Program-made: the position numbers and the translations under genes | The notes under the pieces: generated by a model | The model's input: the letters and a program-made list of their open reading frames with translations, nothing else | Databases searched by the model: none | Told to the model about the DNA's origin: nothing | Shown here: positions 1 through 11,832 of the stretch, one piece after another | Layout of the letters: each line of letters starts with the position of its first letter | Numbering within the stretch: the first letter of the stretch is position 1 | Origin: Coprinus comatus | Lineage: Eukaryota > Basidiomycota > Agaricomycetes > Agaricales > Agaricaceae | NCBI GenBank assembly: GCA_034638255.1 | Contig: JAWPGT010000003.1 | Coordinates: 1,178,001 to 1,242,000, forward strand | Reading direction: 5' to 3' | Length of the DNA stretch: 64,000 nucleotides

Positions 1-463
1 GGCGGATGGTAAAGCCGATATCAAGAAACCTGCTACATCTTGTATATATCAACTTGCACGCCGGAATCCCAAAGCGAGAAGAGCTATTATTGATACAGGT
101 GTTGTTTCAACCCTTCGTCATTTATGTGAATGGTCTGGTTCGACAATGTCACCTACGACTGTATCTTCACCCATTAGCACCTCAAGTTTCTCTATTGGTG
201 GAGCTGGAATGAGTATAGGTTCTAGTGCGCGAGGAGTGAGTCCTGGGGGTCGAAACTGGGGGTCAACAGTTGGCGTCGTAGCAAGTCATAGCCATAGCCA
301 TACAGGCACTGGTCACTGGTCTCAGGCAGCGCACCCAGTGCCAGGTATTTTTCAGCCCCATTCGATTCATTCCCATGGGGCTGTGAAAGAGGATGATAAA
401 GATGTTGTACACAATGCACGAGCTGCTTTGGATTGGCTCGAAAGGGGTGATTCATATGCTTAG
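1..463 (+). CDS. 3' end of an armadillo-like repeat protein (partial)
   Basis: The frame starting at base 2 is open from the window edge to a TAG at 461-463, giving about 153 C-terminal residues; the gene starts upstream of the window. The first 40 residues read as a helical repeat with basic and hydrophobic spacing (QLARRNPKARRAIIDTG, then VVSTLRHLCEW), which resembles the last helices of an armadillo-type repeat. After that the protein becomes low-complexity: Ser/Gly-rich, a short His-Ser run (HSHSHTGTGH), and an acidic end containing KEDDKDVV before a final amphipathic helix (ARAALDWLERG). Such disordered tails are common in fungal armadillo proteins. Function cannot be named from this piece. 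The assignment to an armadillo fold is inference from helix pattern only; the coding call is firm because the frame stays open with sensible composition. Confidence 0.6.
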   Translation, partial: ADGKADIKKPATSCIYQLARRNPKARRAIIDTGVVSTLRHLCEWSGSTMSPTTVSSPISTSSFSIGGAGMSIGSSARGVSPGGRNWGSTVGVVASHSHSHTGTGHWSQAAHPVPGIFQPHSIHSHGAVKEDDKDVVHNARAALDWLERGDSYA

Positions 464-759
464 TATTAATATTAACTTCATATTTGTCGATTTCGTGGTC
501 TGGTTTTCAGACAAATGTACTTTTCGGACATGTGCTTCCTTGTTACGGGTACTAGATAGTTGAAATTATAAACCAATATACCGTTGTAGCTTTGGTGAGA
601 ACAAGAAATCATCGAACTGGCGACCTGGCGCACGCACACATTGAATTGGCAAGTTATAAATATAGATGAAAGACCATGTGATGAATTTATAGTTCAATCG
701 ATGGCGTCTAATTCTCTTTCTCTCTCTGTCACACATAAACTTGCAACTTTTGATCTAAT
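464..759. other. Intergenic region with F-box gene promoter
   Basis: About 300 bases between the armadillo-like gene and F-box gene 1, both on the plus strand. It holds the 3' UTR of the first and the promoter of the second. A TATAAATA lies at 655-662 and a CT-rich stretch at 713-727, just upstream of the start codon. No other gene is seen. Confidence 0.5.
655..662 (+). promoter_or_regulatory. Candidate TATA box of F-box gene 1
   Basis: TATAAATA about 100 bases upstream of the ATG at 760, followed by a pyrimidine-rich tract (713-727), a common arrangement near fungal transcription starts. The match is to a short consensus only. Confidence 0.4.
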
Positions 760-2395
760 ATGGACGTTCAAACCACATTTAGTTCACTTCCTGGAGAAAT
801 ACTAATCCAAATTCTGGAGAATCTTGACTGGGACGACTTGAACGCGGCACGACAAGTACGTCTTGGAATATGGATACATAACGTGCGGTACGAACAAACA
901 ATTAATTTCATTAATATAACTATAACAGGTCTGCACGAGCCTTTATGATGCACACCAATCTCGCTCAGTCTGGATCTCTCTAATCCAAACATATTCCGAG
1001 AGGTATATGGCTACGCAGCATGCTTGTTTGGAGAAGCCCCTAGAACACTATACAACCGCGGAATTGAAGAAACGATTTTCTCAGTGGATGAAGGTTGAGA
1101 GGTCGATGTGTCCACAAAACGAACGGATTGAAATTTCTCGGCCATTCGAGGTTCGTAACCCAAATCGATGGGTAACTGCTGGACAGGCTCAGAAGAAGAA
1201 AGAGGTCCATATTTTGAGAGGAGGTAGATGGCTACTTTACTCGGACAGCAATGAGATTTTGTATTGTGACTTGTATCAGGAAACACTTTCAGAGCCTCTC
1301 GTCCCCATAAACCTCATAACTATTTTCGACACTACCAAAATCCTGATGCTTATCGATGAACATAATCAACTCCCACAGGAATTTACTCTCGCAATTCTAT
1401 ATTGTGGTCCGTCTGATCAACGAGGTCGTTGGGAATTTTACGCTGGTCGTCTTATTTTGGATGATAAAGGTCTGGACATAGGGCTAGAGGTAACCTTTAA
1501 TGCCAGGGTTTGGTCACCATGCAAGATACCTAGCAATCTCTGTCGGATTTCGTTACTTGGGTCGCATATCGCCTGCTATACATTTGTCGGAAATGTAAAA
1601 TGTCTGGTTATTGTCAACTGGAGGACGGCAAATGAGAATATGGATTGTCCTTTCAAAACCATTACTCCACGAAGCCTAAGAAGCCTCGAACACTGGGATG
1701 AATTGATAGAAGAGGTTAGTCCTTCAAACCTCACTGGCACACTTTCTCACCACTCTCAGTTGGATGATTTTGATATAGAGATTTCCTCGCTTTATTTACT
1801 TGGCGAGGAAAGGATACTTCTCGGGACTTATATCGGGTTCGCTATCTACGACCATTCAACATGGCCTGAACAAACAGACCTAACCCTAAATTTCCCCACC
1901 AACCTCGTTCAACCAATTGTATGTATACCATTGTTCCCACAACCCAAAGGTGACCATATATCAAGGCCTTTTATCACCCATGATTCTCTCCGAATTATCT
2001 TCATCTATGATATTTTTCTTTATGGATTGATCATTGAGTGGGATCCGTCTGGACAAATCTACTCGGAAATGACAAGGCTCTTGGATTTTCCCAAGTCGTG
2101 GAGAGCGTCAATGGGTATTCGAAAGTTTTATTTCACCTATACGTATGGAATGGCATGGAAGCCATACCAGTCTCCTTCGTTCGGGAGCAAAGAAGCCCCT
2201 AGCGAGCTTCATTTTCTTCGTTACTTCTGGCCAGAGGAAAGAGGTCGGAATTTTAGAAGTGGTCTCGGGAAGGTTACGCTTGTACCTAGGAGACATATGG
2301 GTGAAAAAGACGAGATGACTATGGACCCTACTTCTGGAAAGGTTATACTTGCCTACACAAGTTCTGCGACTGTAGTATGTTATTCAATAACCTAG
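760..2395 (+). CDS. F-box protein with propeller-like C-terminal body (copy 1)
   Basis: Two exons, 760-855 and 929-2395, joined by a 73-nt phase-0 intron (GTACGT...ACAG), give about 520 residues. The N-terminus is an F-box: LPGEILIQILENLDWDDL, then, after the splice, VCTSLYDAHQSRSVWISLIQ. The F-box binds Skp1 in SCF ubiquitin ligases; the rest would select the substrate. The body carries the family hallmark LRGGRWLLY near residue 130, spaced beta-strand-like segments such as LLGSHIACYTF and VIVNWRTANEN, and ends with MTMDPTSGKVILAY. This layout is typical of the large, lineage-expanded F-box families of Agaricomycetes, in which the body is probably a divergent beta-propeller. It is intact, and it is followed by a deleted copy and a second full copy on the same strand. 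Substrate unknown. Confidence 0.85.
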
Positions 2396-2633
2396 CTAGT
2401 AATAAATAATCAGAGCAAGCCATATAACATGTTCAACATCAACAAATCACACATATATTTCGCAATGTCCTTCAAGTCTATGTCTTTCTTGAGGTCTTAA
2501 GCAGTCTTAAAGAGGATGATGATTAAAGACGTATTCAAATTTCGATGATTTTGTCTTGTCTTATTTTTGGGTCTGACGCGTGATCTGCAACGCCACTTCT
2601 CAACTTCTCAAACCTTTTCCATAACGTGCAGTC

Positions 2634-3138
2634 ATGAACCCACATACACTAGACCTTCCCATGGAAACTTGGACAAACATTCTGGAGAATCTTGACTGGA
2701 AAGACCTGGCGCGCGTATGTTATCTCTCAGCGCTTAGTTCTCGCTACTAGTACTATGGACAACTACAACTATTGCATAGGTTTGTAGGACTAGATATTGC
2801 GCTTCAATGGCTGGATCTATCTGTATTTTTCTAATTGAGGGATACTCTGACAAATATGCGACTCAGCACGTGAAAGTGAAGATGAAGGCCACGAAGAAGA
2901 TGATGAGGGTAAAGATGATGAAAGTGAAAATCAAGGTGAAGGTGAAGGTAAAGTTGCCAAAGATGATGCGTCAGATTTAGAGACACCAAGGACTGCTTTC
3001 TCAAAATTCACGTTCAGGCTTAGACCTCGAATGCCTATTCGTTCGCAGGACGCGGTGACCATAGATCTGACTTCTAGAAATATTGTATCTGTATGTGATG
3101 ATACGAGTGAATCGTGTTCTGAAAAGGAGAATAGTTAG
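2634..3138 (+). pseudogene. Internally deleted F-box gene copy
   Basis: The ATG at 2634 opens an F-box start nearly identical to copy 2 (LPMETWTNILENLDWKDL), followed by an intron ending in GCATAG. Exon 2 begins as in copy 2 but degrades, and near base 2866 (after a stretch reading like YSDKYATQ) the sequence jumps directly to the acidic C-terminal tail. The tail is in another frame: ESEDEGHEEDDEGKDD, then RPRMPIRSQDAVTIDLTSRN, which matches copy 2 (RPVRTNDVVIIDPTSGN). About 1.3 kb coding for the propeller-like body is therefore missing. The two remaining pieces are out of frame with each other, and three codons are lost before the first intron. A short F-box-only peptide could still be made, but I read this as a pseudogene from an internal deletion. 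Confidence 0.8.
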
Positions 3139-3419
3139 TACCATAGGTATTCTTTCATTATGTCCGGAAGATACCAAAAACTATCATGTGTTCATAATAC
3201 TAATAGCAGTCGCCAAGGGAAATCACATATGTACATTGCAGAAAAACTTAGAATTCCCCGGCATTTACGTTTTGTTGACATAAGTTGACGGAGTCCTGTC
3301 TGATCTGAAGATCTGACATCTGAGTCATATCAAAATATCCCTTACCCCTCGTTGGTCCATAGAAAAGTCGTCTACAAAATTTCTGTTTCTCCCATCGAAG
3401 ACTCTACAGATATACAGTC

Positions 3420-5136
3420 ATGAACCATGAACCGACATGTAGTTCCCTTCCCATGGAAACTTGGACGAATGTGCTGGAGAATCTTGACCCGAAAGATCTA
3501 GCGTCTGCGCAACAGGTGTGTTCAATGCTGTTGAGCACGTAAATTCTGGTCGCCAAACTTATGGTTGTCTACTGCATAGGTTTGCACGACTCTCAATGGC
3601 GCTTCAAACGCTAGATCTGTCTGGATTTCTCTTATTGAGAGATACTCTGAGAAATACGCGGCGACTCAATATGCATGCCTAGACAAATCCGTAAAAGATT
3701 GCACTACTACCGAATTGAAGAATCGATTTCTTCATTGGATGAGGGTTCTTGCGAAAATAAATGAATCCAGGGAACATGAAAACATGAAACCTCTTCCCCA
3801 ATCACTGTTATTCAGGGTTGGAAAACTGTTGGACCCACAAAATCAACGTGTAGAGTCATCACCACCATACCTTCTAAGAGGTGGTAGATGGTTATTATAT
3901 GCTCTCAAAGGACAAGGAATATTTTACTGTGACTTGGGACTCCATTCACCAACCAGTCCTTCCAAACCGATTCTACTCATCCAGGCTCCCGCTTCCTCAA
4001 GTAGCTTCGACATCGTTGTGGACGAAAATCACACTCCCTCGCTATTCCGGTTTACAATTGCCGTTGTCCATAACTCAATATATTCGGAGAAGGATGCAAA
4101 CGACAAACTATTCTGGAATGTTTACAAAGGTGGCCTTGAGATGGATAAACGAGGACATCCGATAGGACTTTGCGTGGAGCATATATCCAGGTTCTGGCCT
4201 CCTTTCCCTCGTGGTTCAAATATGACCATCTTCTCTCTTCTTGGGTCATATCTTGCTATTTATATATCAAAAGATCCTTACATAGCCATCTTCAACTGGA
4301 AAGAGGCAAACGAAGAAGGAATATTTCCTTGGAAGTTGATTGCTTTGACAGAAGAGGGAAACAAAGTTCGTCTTATTTTCCCCCATAAAATCCTGTTTTG
4401 AGCTAACCCCTCATATAATTAGAAAAGGAAACTATGGCTCCTTTCTGACAATCTAGTACTCCTTGCAGAAGCGGTTTATCACTCGCGTATTTTTAAAATA
4501 TATGATCTTTCGGTAGAACAAGAGCAAATAGGACTTCCCAAAAGCAAACACCTATTCACTAAACCACTAGTAACGATACCTCACCCGGGCGACTATCACT
4601 GCTCTCAGTATTCATCGTCAATTTTCTTCACCAAACAATCCTATCGACTTCTTTTCCATGATAATGAGAATATATATGGGGTAATCATCCAAGACAATAC
4701 GTCCACACGAAAGAATGGTGCTAAACTCGAATGGAGAATATTAAATTTGGCTACTTTGCCTGGTCCTCCCATTAATTCAGATGGTCGAACCAACAAATAT
4801 TGGAATTGGTACCTTCACTTTAATTATACTAGCGTTTTGGGACATTTAGAAGGATTTGGAAGGGAGGAAAGACCGGTGTACTATGTTGCATTGGATTGGG
4901 ACAACCCACAAGAACTCCCAATAAATTGCAGGTCGGACAAGATGGATGTTGACGGAGATATTGATGACTTGGATACGAAGAAGCAGACAATGAGTTTCTC
5001 AAAGATTAAAATCGGACCTCGAAGGCCTGTTCGAACGAATGATGTGGTGATCATAGATCCGACTTCTGGAAATATAGTATCCATATGTGAGGATACTAGC
5101 ATTAGAGTGAATCGTCTTGTAGGAAGGGTAGACTAA
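3420..5136 (+). CDS. F-box protein with propeller-like C-terminal body (copy 2)
   Basis: Three exons (3420-3515, 3580-4365, 4423-5136), all phase 0, give about 531 residues. Intron 1 sits at the same codon as in copy 1 and the first exon is the same length (96 nt), so the copies are paralogues. The F-box reads LPMETWTNVLENLDPKDL, then VCTTLNGASNARSVWISLIE. The hallmark LLRGGRWLLYALKGQG follows, with strand-like segments LLGSYLAIYI and YIAIFNWKEANEEG. Intron 2 (donor GTTCGT, acceptor ATTAG) is absent from copy 1 and its donor is weak, but without splicing a stop falls at 4399-4401. The tail has an acidic patch (KMDVDGDIDDLDTKK) and ends near VVIIDPTSGNIVSICED. Expected role: substrate receptor of an SCF ubiquitin ligase. 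Substrate unknown. Confidence 0.8.
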
Positions 5137-6492
5137 ACTGTAGTGCCTTGGTCAGCGTTTTTGAAGTGTTTGGAACACACCATAATTTGATATATCGTTT
5201 GCATCAGAGAGTAGATAAATCAATGATCTAAGAGATAGGACGAGGCTCTGGTTATTGCATCTTATTGTATATCACATCATGCATCATGGTTTATAGTCAG
5301 AAGTTCCAGCCTAGAGTTCAAAACTTGACATTGCTGATAGGACAAAAGTAACTCTTGTTTTAAATAAATGCTTCGAACTTGTTTCGAGCGCGAGAAGCGC
5401 ACTCGACTGTTACTACTCCATCAATCGTGATCTCCCTTAGGGTCTGAAGACATATGTGAGGGATGCGGGGGTGAAATAGTGGTAATACTTATGGCTGCGG
5501 AAGGGAGTGAATCTATTTGACAAGTGGTTCAACGGTGGTAAATAGGGTATTTCAGAGGCCCAAGAGCAGAGCAGAACATCACTGCTAGGCGTGGATACGG
5601 CCCAATCAATGGAACAGGTATAGGTGTTGAAGATGAAACTGAATGAGAAACCTCGCAGATGTCCGTTAGTACACTAGTATATTACTAGCTGTTGATCAAT
5701 GATTAATGTTTCTTCGCCTCGTGCTGCTAATTCCCGCTGAATCCTTGTTCTCAGATCTAGTCATCTATACCCAGCAGTTTCAAGCACAAGATTCCAGTCA
5801 AAAAAAATTTTTTTTGGCATGAAGGCTATTGGTTCAGGAGGCGGTGCTGAAGCTATTGACATTTAGAATCCAACAGATGGTGGTTAGATTAGTAAAAGAA
5901 GTTGGATAAGTAGCACTACTAGGACTGGAATAACTTGTGCATACTACATACTTAGGGTATGATGATGATGCATATCCTAATGATAGATATCGATATCTCC
6001 GTGTAATCATCAATTGAGTGTTTCTGGACAACAAATATACATTGCATAGAGTATATGTATCAAGTGTCTGTGTGCATCCGCTATATATTTAGCCATCGAT
6101 GATGCCAAGTTGTTTCCTTTCTCTTTCCATCACTCCTCTGGCTAGATTATGTTGTGCGTTACTTGACTTGATTTTTCATGATCACTACAACACTGGAAGC
6201 TTGTGGTCCCGGTCAACGATTAATGACTATTTGATCGGCGCGTTGATATTGGTGATTGCATAGTTGCCAAATGAAGATGTCACCATCAGTGCTCAGCGCT
6301 CGAAGATTGACCTCAGGTCGCTCAAATTTGGCCCCTTGCTAAAAATCGACTACAAATTCACCAATTCATCGTTGGTCCCCTAATAGTCTATTTCACGCAC
6401 ATTTGACGAAGGTATGTTCTTATCTTTCCAAGCTGCAATTTAACATTTACTGAGCTACTACAGGTTCTCGTCACTGAAAATTACGAGGTACT
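5137..6492. other. Intergenic region; left arm of inverted repeat begins
   Basis: No gene seen. From about 5425 rightward the sequence is a diverged reverse complement of the region running down from about 52465, broken by the right-arm-only segment at about 50923-52027. An A8T8 block lies at 5802-5817. The last 100 bases contain what looks like a 5' UTR intron (GTATGT at 6413, ACAG near 6464) conserved in both arms just before the start codon at 6493. Confidence 0.6.
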
Positions 6493-9400
6493 ATGAATCA
6501 CAACGCCCGTGAAAGGCTCAGTTTCATTGATCATAAGGAAGAACTTATGAAGACCTCATTTCAAACCTCCTTTTCGCGTGAAGCATTACCCTCGATGGAC
6601 TCGACGGATACAGGGTTCAGCTGTGCGTATCGCTGTTTCTATGGATTTTGCTTATCTTACTAAACGATCGCTAGCTCAAACGTTGTCATTGACTAATGCG
6701 GACAACCCTGTCCAAGCGGTCGAAGATTTTGTTGCTCAAAATTCCGAGCTGATTAATGGTCATTTGAAACATAAAAACCATGGCATTGACTTCCGAAGGA
6801 TGGATGAAGCTTTGAATGGCTATGTAGATCACGCAAAAACATTAATGAACGGATTGCAAGTTCTTAGTTGTTTACACCCTTTCGTCGGTGGTGGGTTTTT
6901 TCTCTGATACTATAGGTTTCTTTGGGTACTAAAACGAAGCGATGAATAGCCGCAGTTGGTGCTTTTGCGCTTATTGCTACTATGGATATCACCAGAAGAG
7001 AAAATGACAGAAAGGTTCTGGCAGTTAAGCTACAAATGCTAGAGCTTATGGTTGTCTTTTTCGAGTACGCTTTCTTTTCTTTATTTCCCTGACGTTTCCT
7101 TAAGGGAGAAACTACTCCACCTACAGGCTTCGGCATATACGTAACTCAAAAAAACCAGGTCGTGACGGTCAGAATATTGCCGACCGCCTCAGCAATTTTA
7201 TGATTCAGGTAGTCAACGATATCAAGGCGTGTGGGTCAGCCTGTGATGCGTATCTCAAGAAAGGCTTCTTGGGTCAGAGCATTCCTCCGTTGCAAACTCA
7301 TTAACTTGATCTAACTGCTTGTCTACAGCAAAAACGGTCAAATCGGGAATCTACGAGGCTCGCTTGGCTCGTTGTGCTGACATTTTCGCGGAACACAGGA
7401 AAACACTCGAATTGGCCCTCAGTATTCATACAACTATCGGAGTCGAAGCCGCTAATGAGAAGCTGGTTGAACAAGGGAATATGCTGGCTGATATTACAAA
7501 AAAATTAGATATGATCCTGCTCTTCCGAAAACTCGACACACCTCGAGAACGTGATGTCCAAAAGTACATCGAAGAACGCGGAGGAGTCAATGCATGTATT
7601 AGCAATGATGAATATCTTGAGGAGCTTGTGGCTAAGAGTGGTGATTCCTTATCACGCATCTCAGGACGCGGAGGTTCTGGCCGACGATCAAATGATCTAC
7701 CTGAAATTCGGAAACGACTGATGAAGGAGATTCAAGAAGATATTGATGAAGCTTTCAGTCGCAACATGGTTTTATTTGAACGAAAACTTGACATGCAAAA
7801 CAAGCAATTGAATGAAACCTTACGGCAAGAATCTGGTCATATTGTCAGTGCACTCATGGCCGGAGCTCATGACCGAATCAATGATCCTGTATGTCCTGCT
7901 TTATATGACTCTTCTTTCCTGGATATTAATGAATATGGACAGGATCTACGAAAACTTTGGAAAGATATGGGCTGGAAAGGAAGTGTCAAGGCCCGAACTT
8001 TTGTTTTGAACCTCCACGACTATTATTCCGATCATAGGAATCGTCTCTCCGAGTCTCCCACTGTCGATAGAGGTAATCTCAGTGCACGTTCCTCCCCGCC
8101 AATTACCAGTAAAACAGATTCATTTTCATCTCTTGGAAGTGCTGGTGGCAAGAGAAAATCAGATGATCGCTGGGCCCTCTCATATATCAATGCTGCATAT
8201 GTACAATCCATTCTAGAGGCTGTAGACGATGATGGAACTGGTTTTATTAGTATCAAAGAAGTTAACACGTTTGTTGAAGAAAGACCAGATGGATGGAGGT
8301 AGGCATATGTTTAGTCTCTTCATCGTAAAAAGTAGTGTTTAAAGATGAGCAGTTTACCAGAGTGGTTCGCATTTTGGGCAGTCGGTGCGTGCATATCATC
8401 CACCAAACACAATATTGTATTGATGATGACAATGGGACATAGGATGGCAAATCAGTATAACTCAATACAAAAGCAAGATCTATGGTATAGTGCGGTCGAT
8501 GTTCGAGATTCTAGAGCACGTCTTGCCATCAAATAGAAGAAGTGTCGATGAATACCTCTATCATCCATCCTTTTGGAGGATTGAACTAATTCTGCGATCC
8601 ACATGCTCCGTAAATTCCAAACTGTTATCCGAATCAGATCTGGCTCGGTATACTGAGATGTATACTAAGCAAGAGGAAAGGCGTTTGGAAAAGAATCTCG
8701 AAGATGTAAACTATGAACTTGATACAACAGCCACTGTTTCCCTTGTCACAGGCGAAGGGCGAATTGAACGAGTACGTCGTTTATTTCTTTACAATGCCTA
8801 CCACGAGATTGACTGAACCGTGTCCACTCATAGTATGTGTATCCTGTGCTGTACTTGCTACTCAAGCGTCATCTACGAGTACTTCACTTGGCATGCAAAC
8901 ACGTACTTGATGCAGAAGAATTTGTTACACTAAATGAGTCTTTGGTATCTGTTTTACTCAATGTTGATACCAGAGTTCAAAACTTGGAAGGTACGATTTG
9001 CAACCTTTATATTCACCATCCTCGAAACCACTAATCGTGCTTTCAGCCGTTTTCAAACAAACTCATTTTGATATTCAAGCTCGCCTTGGAAACTTTGCTT
9101 TCGGATTGGTAAGTTGATACACTCTATCTTGGAAGAAACCGCTTACAGGACTTTGTTTAGCTGCAACTTTCTTATGGTGACATTCGCAGGGTTCCGTCAC
9201 AAATATCATTTGGGACTTGGAATGATGAAGATGGTGTTACTCCTTGTGCAAGAGAAGTCATCACGAAAGAAACCATTCAGGAAACTCTTGCAAGTACCTC
9301 TCATGGAATCCTCAAATATGGACATAGAGATGGATTTCAATCTACCAACTACTTCGAATTTGAACCCAGTCGTAGGGCTCACCTTGGTCAACCACATCCG

Positions 9401-10981
9401 CTGGAAGGTACATGGACAGGACATAATTTATCTATGGAAGGTGAAGATGTCATCACATATGTTCTGCGCATATCAATTCTCGTGAACCATATTCCAAGGA
9501 TGGGTGGGAGAGAGATTAAGGGTAAAGGAGAGTATTATAAAGGCGCTTTTGAATTCACCGGAAACGTACTTCGGGATCCAGGAAAAGCTCGATACAACTT
9601 CTCGTTCGAACTTACAGATGACGACGATGGATTGCAGAGGAAATTTCATGGACAATTGGACGCCAATACGGGTGTTGTTCATGCGAGATGGACAGACAGG
9701 AGGATATCTGAAGATCCTGAAAGTGTGGCTTATCAGCAGTTTTCACTTACACAAACTCCACCTTCTCTTATCCGTTACAGATATACATCGGATGCCTTTC
9801 AAGAGGATCCTATACGGGCACGATGGAATTTCACTCGGCCTGCTTTGATACATATGGTACAAGAGAAGATGTGGTCACGAAGCTTCTTGGAAGAAAGAGC
9901 GGCTGAAAGGAAACGTTATGTTGAACTCAGTACTCGTTCCCTGATTGTAACAATGAATCTTACGCCACAACAGCCATTAAACGCTAGGGAGAAAGGAGAG
10001 CTTGATCAGTTGAGAAGGAACTTGAATCCAAGTGAGGCGCGGTTCTATCAAGCCTTGGCAGATTTCGAGATTCAAAAGCTTCCTTGGCATCCGTGAGTAT
10101 TCTTCAATATGTATATTATGAAAATGTAAACACTGACTTCCCTTGAATGTTATTAGCTCATGGGGCTGCGATTGGTGTGAGCGAAGGATTACCAAATCCC
10201 GGAACCTCTGTATCACTTGCATGTCTGAGGATCTCTCAGATAATATCGAACTCTGTTCAGCTTGTGTTGATCGAGCTCCCAGTAAAAGAGGTTTCGTACA
10301 TGATCCCGCACATATAATGGTCAAAGTCGAAGAAACATTACATGATTTCTATTTCTCCCGTGTGGTAGAAAGTTCTCGCACTACTATCGAGAGAATAAAA
10401 AATCTTTTCAAGGTTATGGAAGTTGAATCTATGAAATACCCAGAAGATGAAGAAGCCGAGGATGAACGTCGCAAGATCGTATGTGCTTGCTGTGCAAAAG
10501 ATGTTATGCCACCTTGTTGGACTTGTGTTATGTGTGGTACGCCTTCATCTTAATTTCTCAATTCTGGGCATGGAAAGCTGAGCAACACAACTACACTACA
10601 GTTCGGGATACTTTTGTCTGTAATAACTGTGACACAATGAGGATACCACCCTTAGCCAACGGACCATCGCCATCCCATAAACTTTCTCACCCGCTTGTTC
10701 GTATTCGCGATACATCTCTGTCTGGAAATGCAATAACCACAGAAGATCGACTCAATGCCCTCGAACAACGCCTCATGATGCTCGAACATAGAGTGTCAGA
10801 TGGTTTCGCTACAGTAGATGCTCAATTCGAAGCTAGGATTTCCAAGTTGGAAACATATACAGAAACAAGATTTGATACAATTGAAGCAGTTTTGAGGCAG
10901 ATTGTGGCGCAGACAATGGCTTTACCTGCGATTTATGGTCAAGTATTAAAGGATACTGTTAGAAATAGCTTGAAGAATTGA
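6493..10981 (+). CDS. EF-hand / ZZ zinc-finger protein, left-arm copy (frameshifted)
   Basis: About eleven exons with 45-75 nt introns would give a protein of roughly 1,290 residues. In order: an N-terminal all-helical region (start MNHNARERL; later ITRREN, DRKVLAVKLQM, and ELRHIRN across a splice); a long helical section with KLDTPRERDVQKYIEERGG; one canonical EF-hand loop (DDDGTGFISIKE, bases 8225-8260) for calcium; a hydrophobic stretch YVYPVLYLLLKRHL; a beta-rich module starting LEGTWTGHNLSMEGED; a ZZ-type zinc finger (CDWCERRI, CITC, CSAC, then paired His, about 10158-10320); a second Cys-rich cluster (CACC, CWTC, CNNC); and a C-terminal coiled coil. One extra base near 6635 (CGCTGTTTC here, CGCTTTTC in the other arm) shifts exon 1, so this copy is broken or restarts at ATG 6641. 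The overall architecture is inferred; no function is established. Confidence 0.8.
8225..8260 (+). other. EF-hand calcium-binding loop
   Basis: Encodes DDDGTGFISIKE. Positions 1 (D), 3 (D), 5 (T), 6 (G), 8 (I), 9 (S) and 12 (E) fit the EF-hand loop rule, so one calcium-binding site is likely. The same loop is present unchanged in the right-arm copy. Confidence 0.75.
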
Positions 10982-11832
10982 TATCTACCAAGATGAAATG
11001 GATTGAATTGTTAACGGCTTAACCTAATGTTTTCGTGTATGCATCTAATTCTGGCATTTTATTTAATTGGCCACCATATGGATTTATGTAAACTTGGTAG
11101 AAAAGTAATTTATTGTTTCTAGTAATTATATTATTCGGTTAACCCTTTCCCTCTATTACTACTGAAAAAACCGAAGTAGTGTACCATGTACAATATTCGC
11201 ATGCCACATGCCCATTAACTATGCTTCTTGATAAAGTTGTATGAACAATGGGCTAAAAATTGCAGCCATTTGAGGAGAGCTCGGGGGCTTCTATTGCATG
11301 GCCTGGGCAAGTTTTTATTTTTCTAAAGATATCGACGTTGAACTCTTCGCTCTTAAAAAATTGAGCTCATGAAATATGACTCGGGGACATGTAAGCAAAA
11401 ATAATCAGACACTTTATTTATCCACGAGGTGTACGTATAGATTACGCATGGACATACGTGACATGAACCCCTCTAGGAATATTAGGTGGAATGGGCGCGT
11501 CCCGCGGTATAACTGAGGTTACACTCCAATGTCCAAAGATTGACAGTAGAAGATGGAGATGAGTCATACCTCTGAGGAAGGTTGGATGAGGAACAACACA
11601 AAAAGCCTGGAAGGTCTGACACCAAACTTAGGATCAATTTCAAAATCGAGTGCAAATCGAGTATCTTATTAACTTTAATTTGACGAGAACAAAAAAGATA
11701 TCATGAAAAAATGTGTAACTAAATGACCAATGCAACGAGATAATGAGAGAGTACAACAAGAACCGAAACTAGAAAATAGAATGTAACGGAGAGAAACCCA
11801 AAAGAATAGTCCCTATAGAAACGTTTCTATTC
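10982..11832. other. Intergenic end of left arm
   Basis: No gene seen. Holds the 3' UTR of the EF-hand/ZZ gene and the inner end of the left arm (to about 11625), including a short stretch that pairs with decayed coding-like sequence at 44880-45030. The last 200 bases are AT-rich 3' flank of the convergent malate synthase gene. Confidence 0.5.

Larger units (their letters stand above)
5425..11625 (+). repeat. Left arm of large inverted duplication (IR-L)
   Basis: About 6.2 kb that reappears, reversed and complemented, at about 44873-52465. Landmarks pair throughout: GCATCCCTC near 52420 with GAGGGATGC near 5460, the start codons at 6493 and 50182, the stop regions at 10981 and 45647, and a shared block (GGGCGCGTCCCGCGGTATAA at 11492-11511) pairing with the region around 45005-45024. 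Coding parts look well above 90 percent identical by eye; flanks are more diverged, with small indels. The arm ends before the malate synthase gene. Confidence 0.85.

Noticed and set aside
9206..10324. Minus-strand frames within the EF-hand/ZZ gene
   Set aside because: They overlap well-supported exons with conserved motifs and appear identically, as expected, in the duplicated arm.
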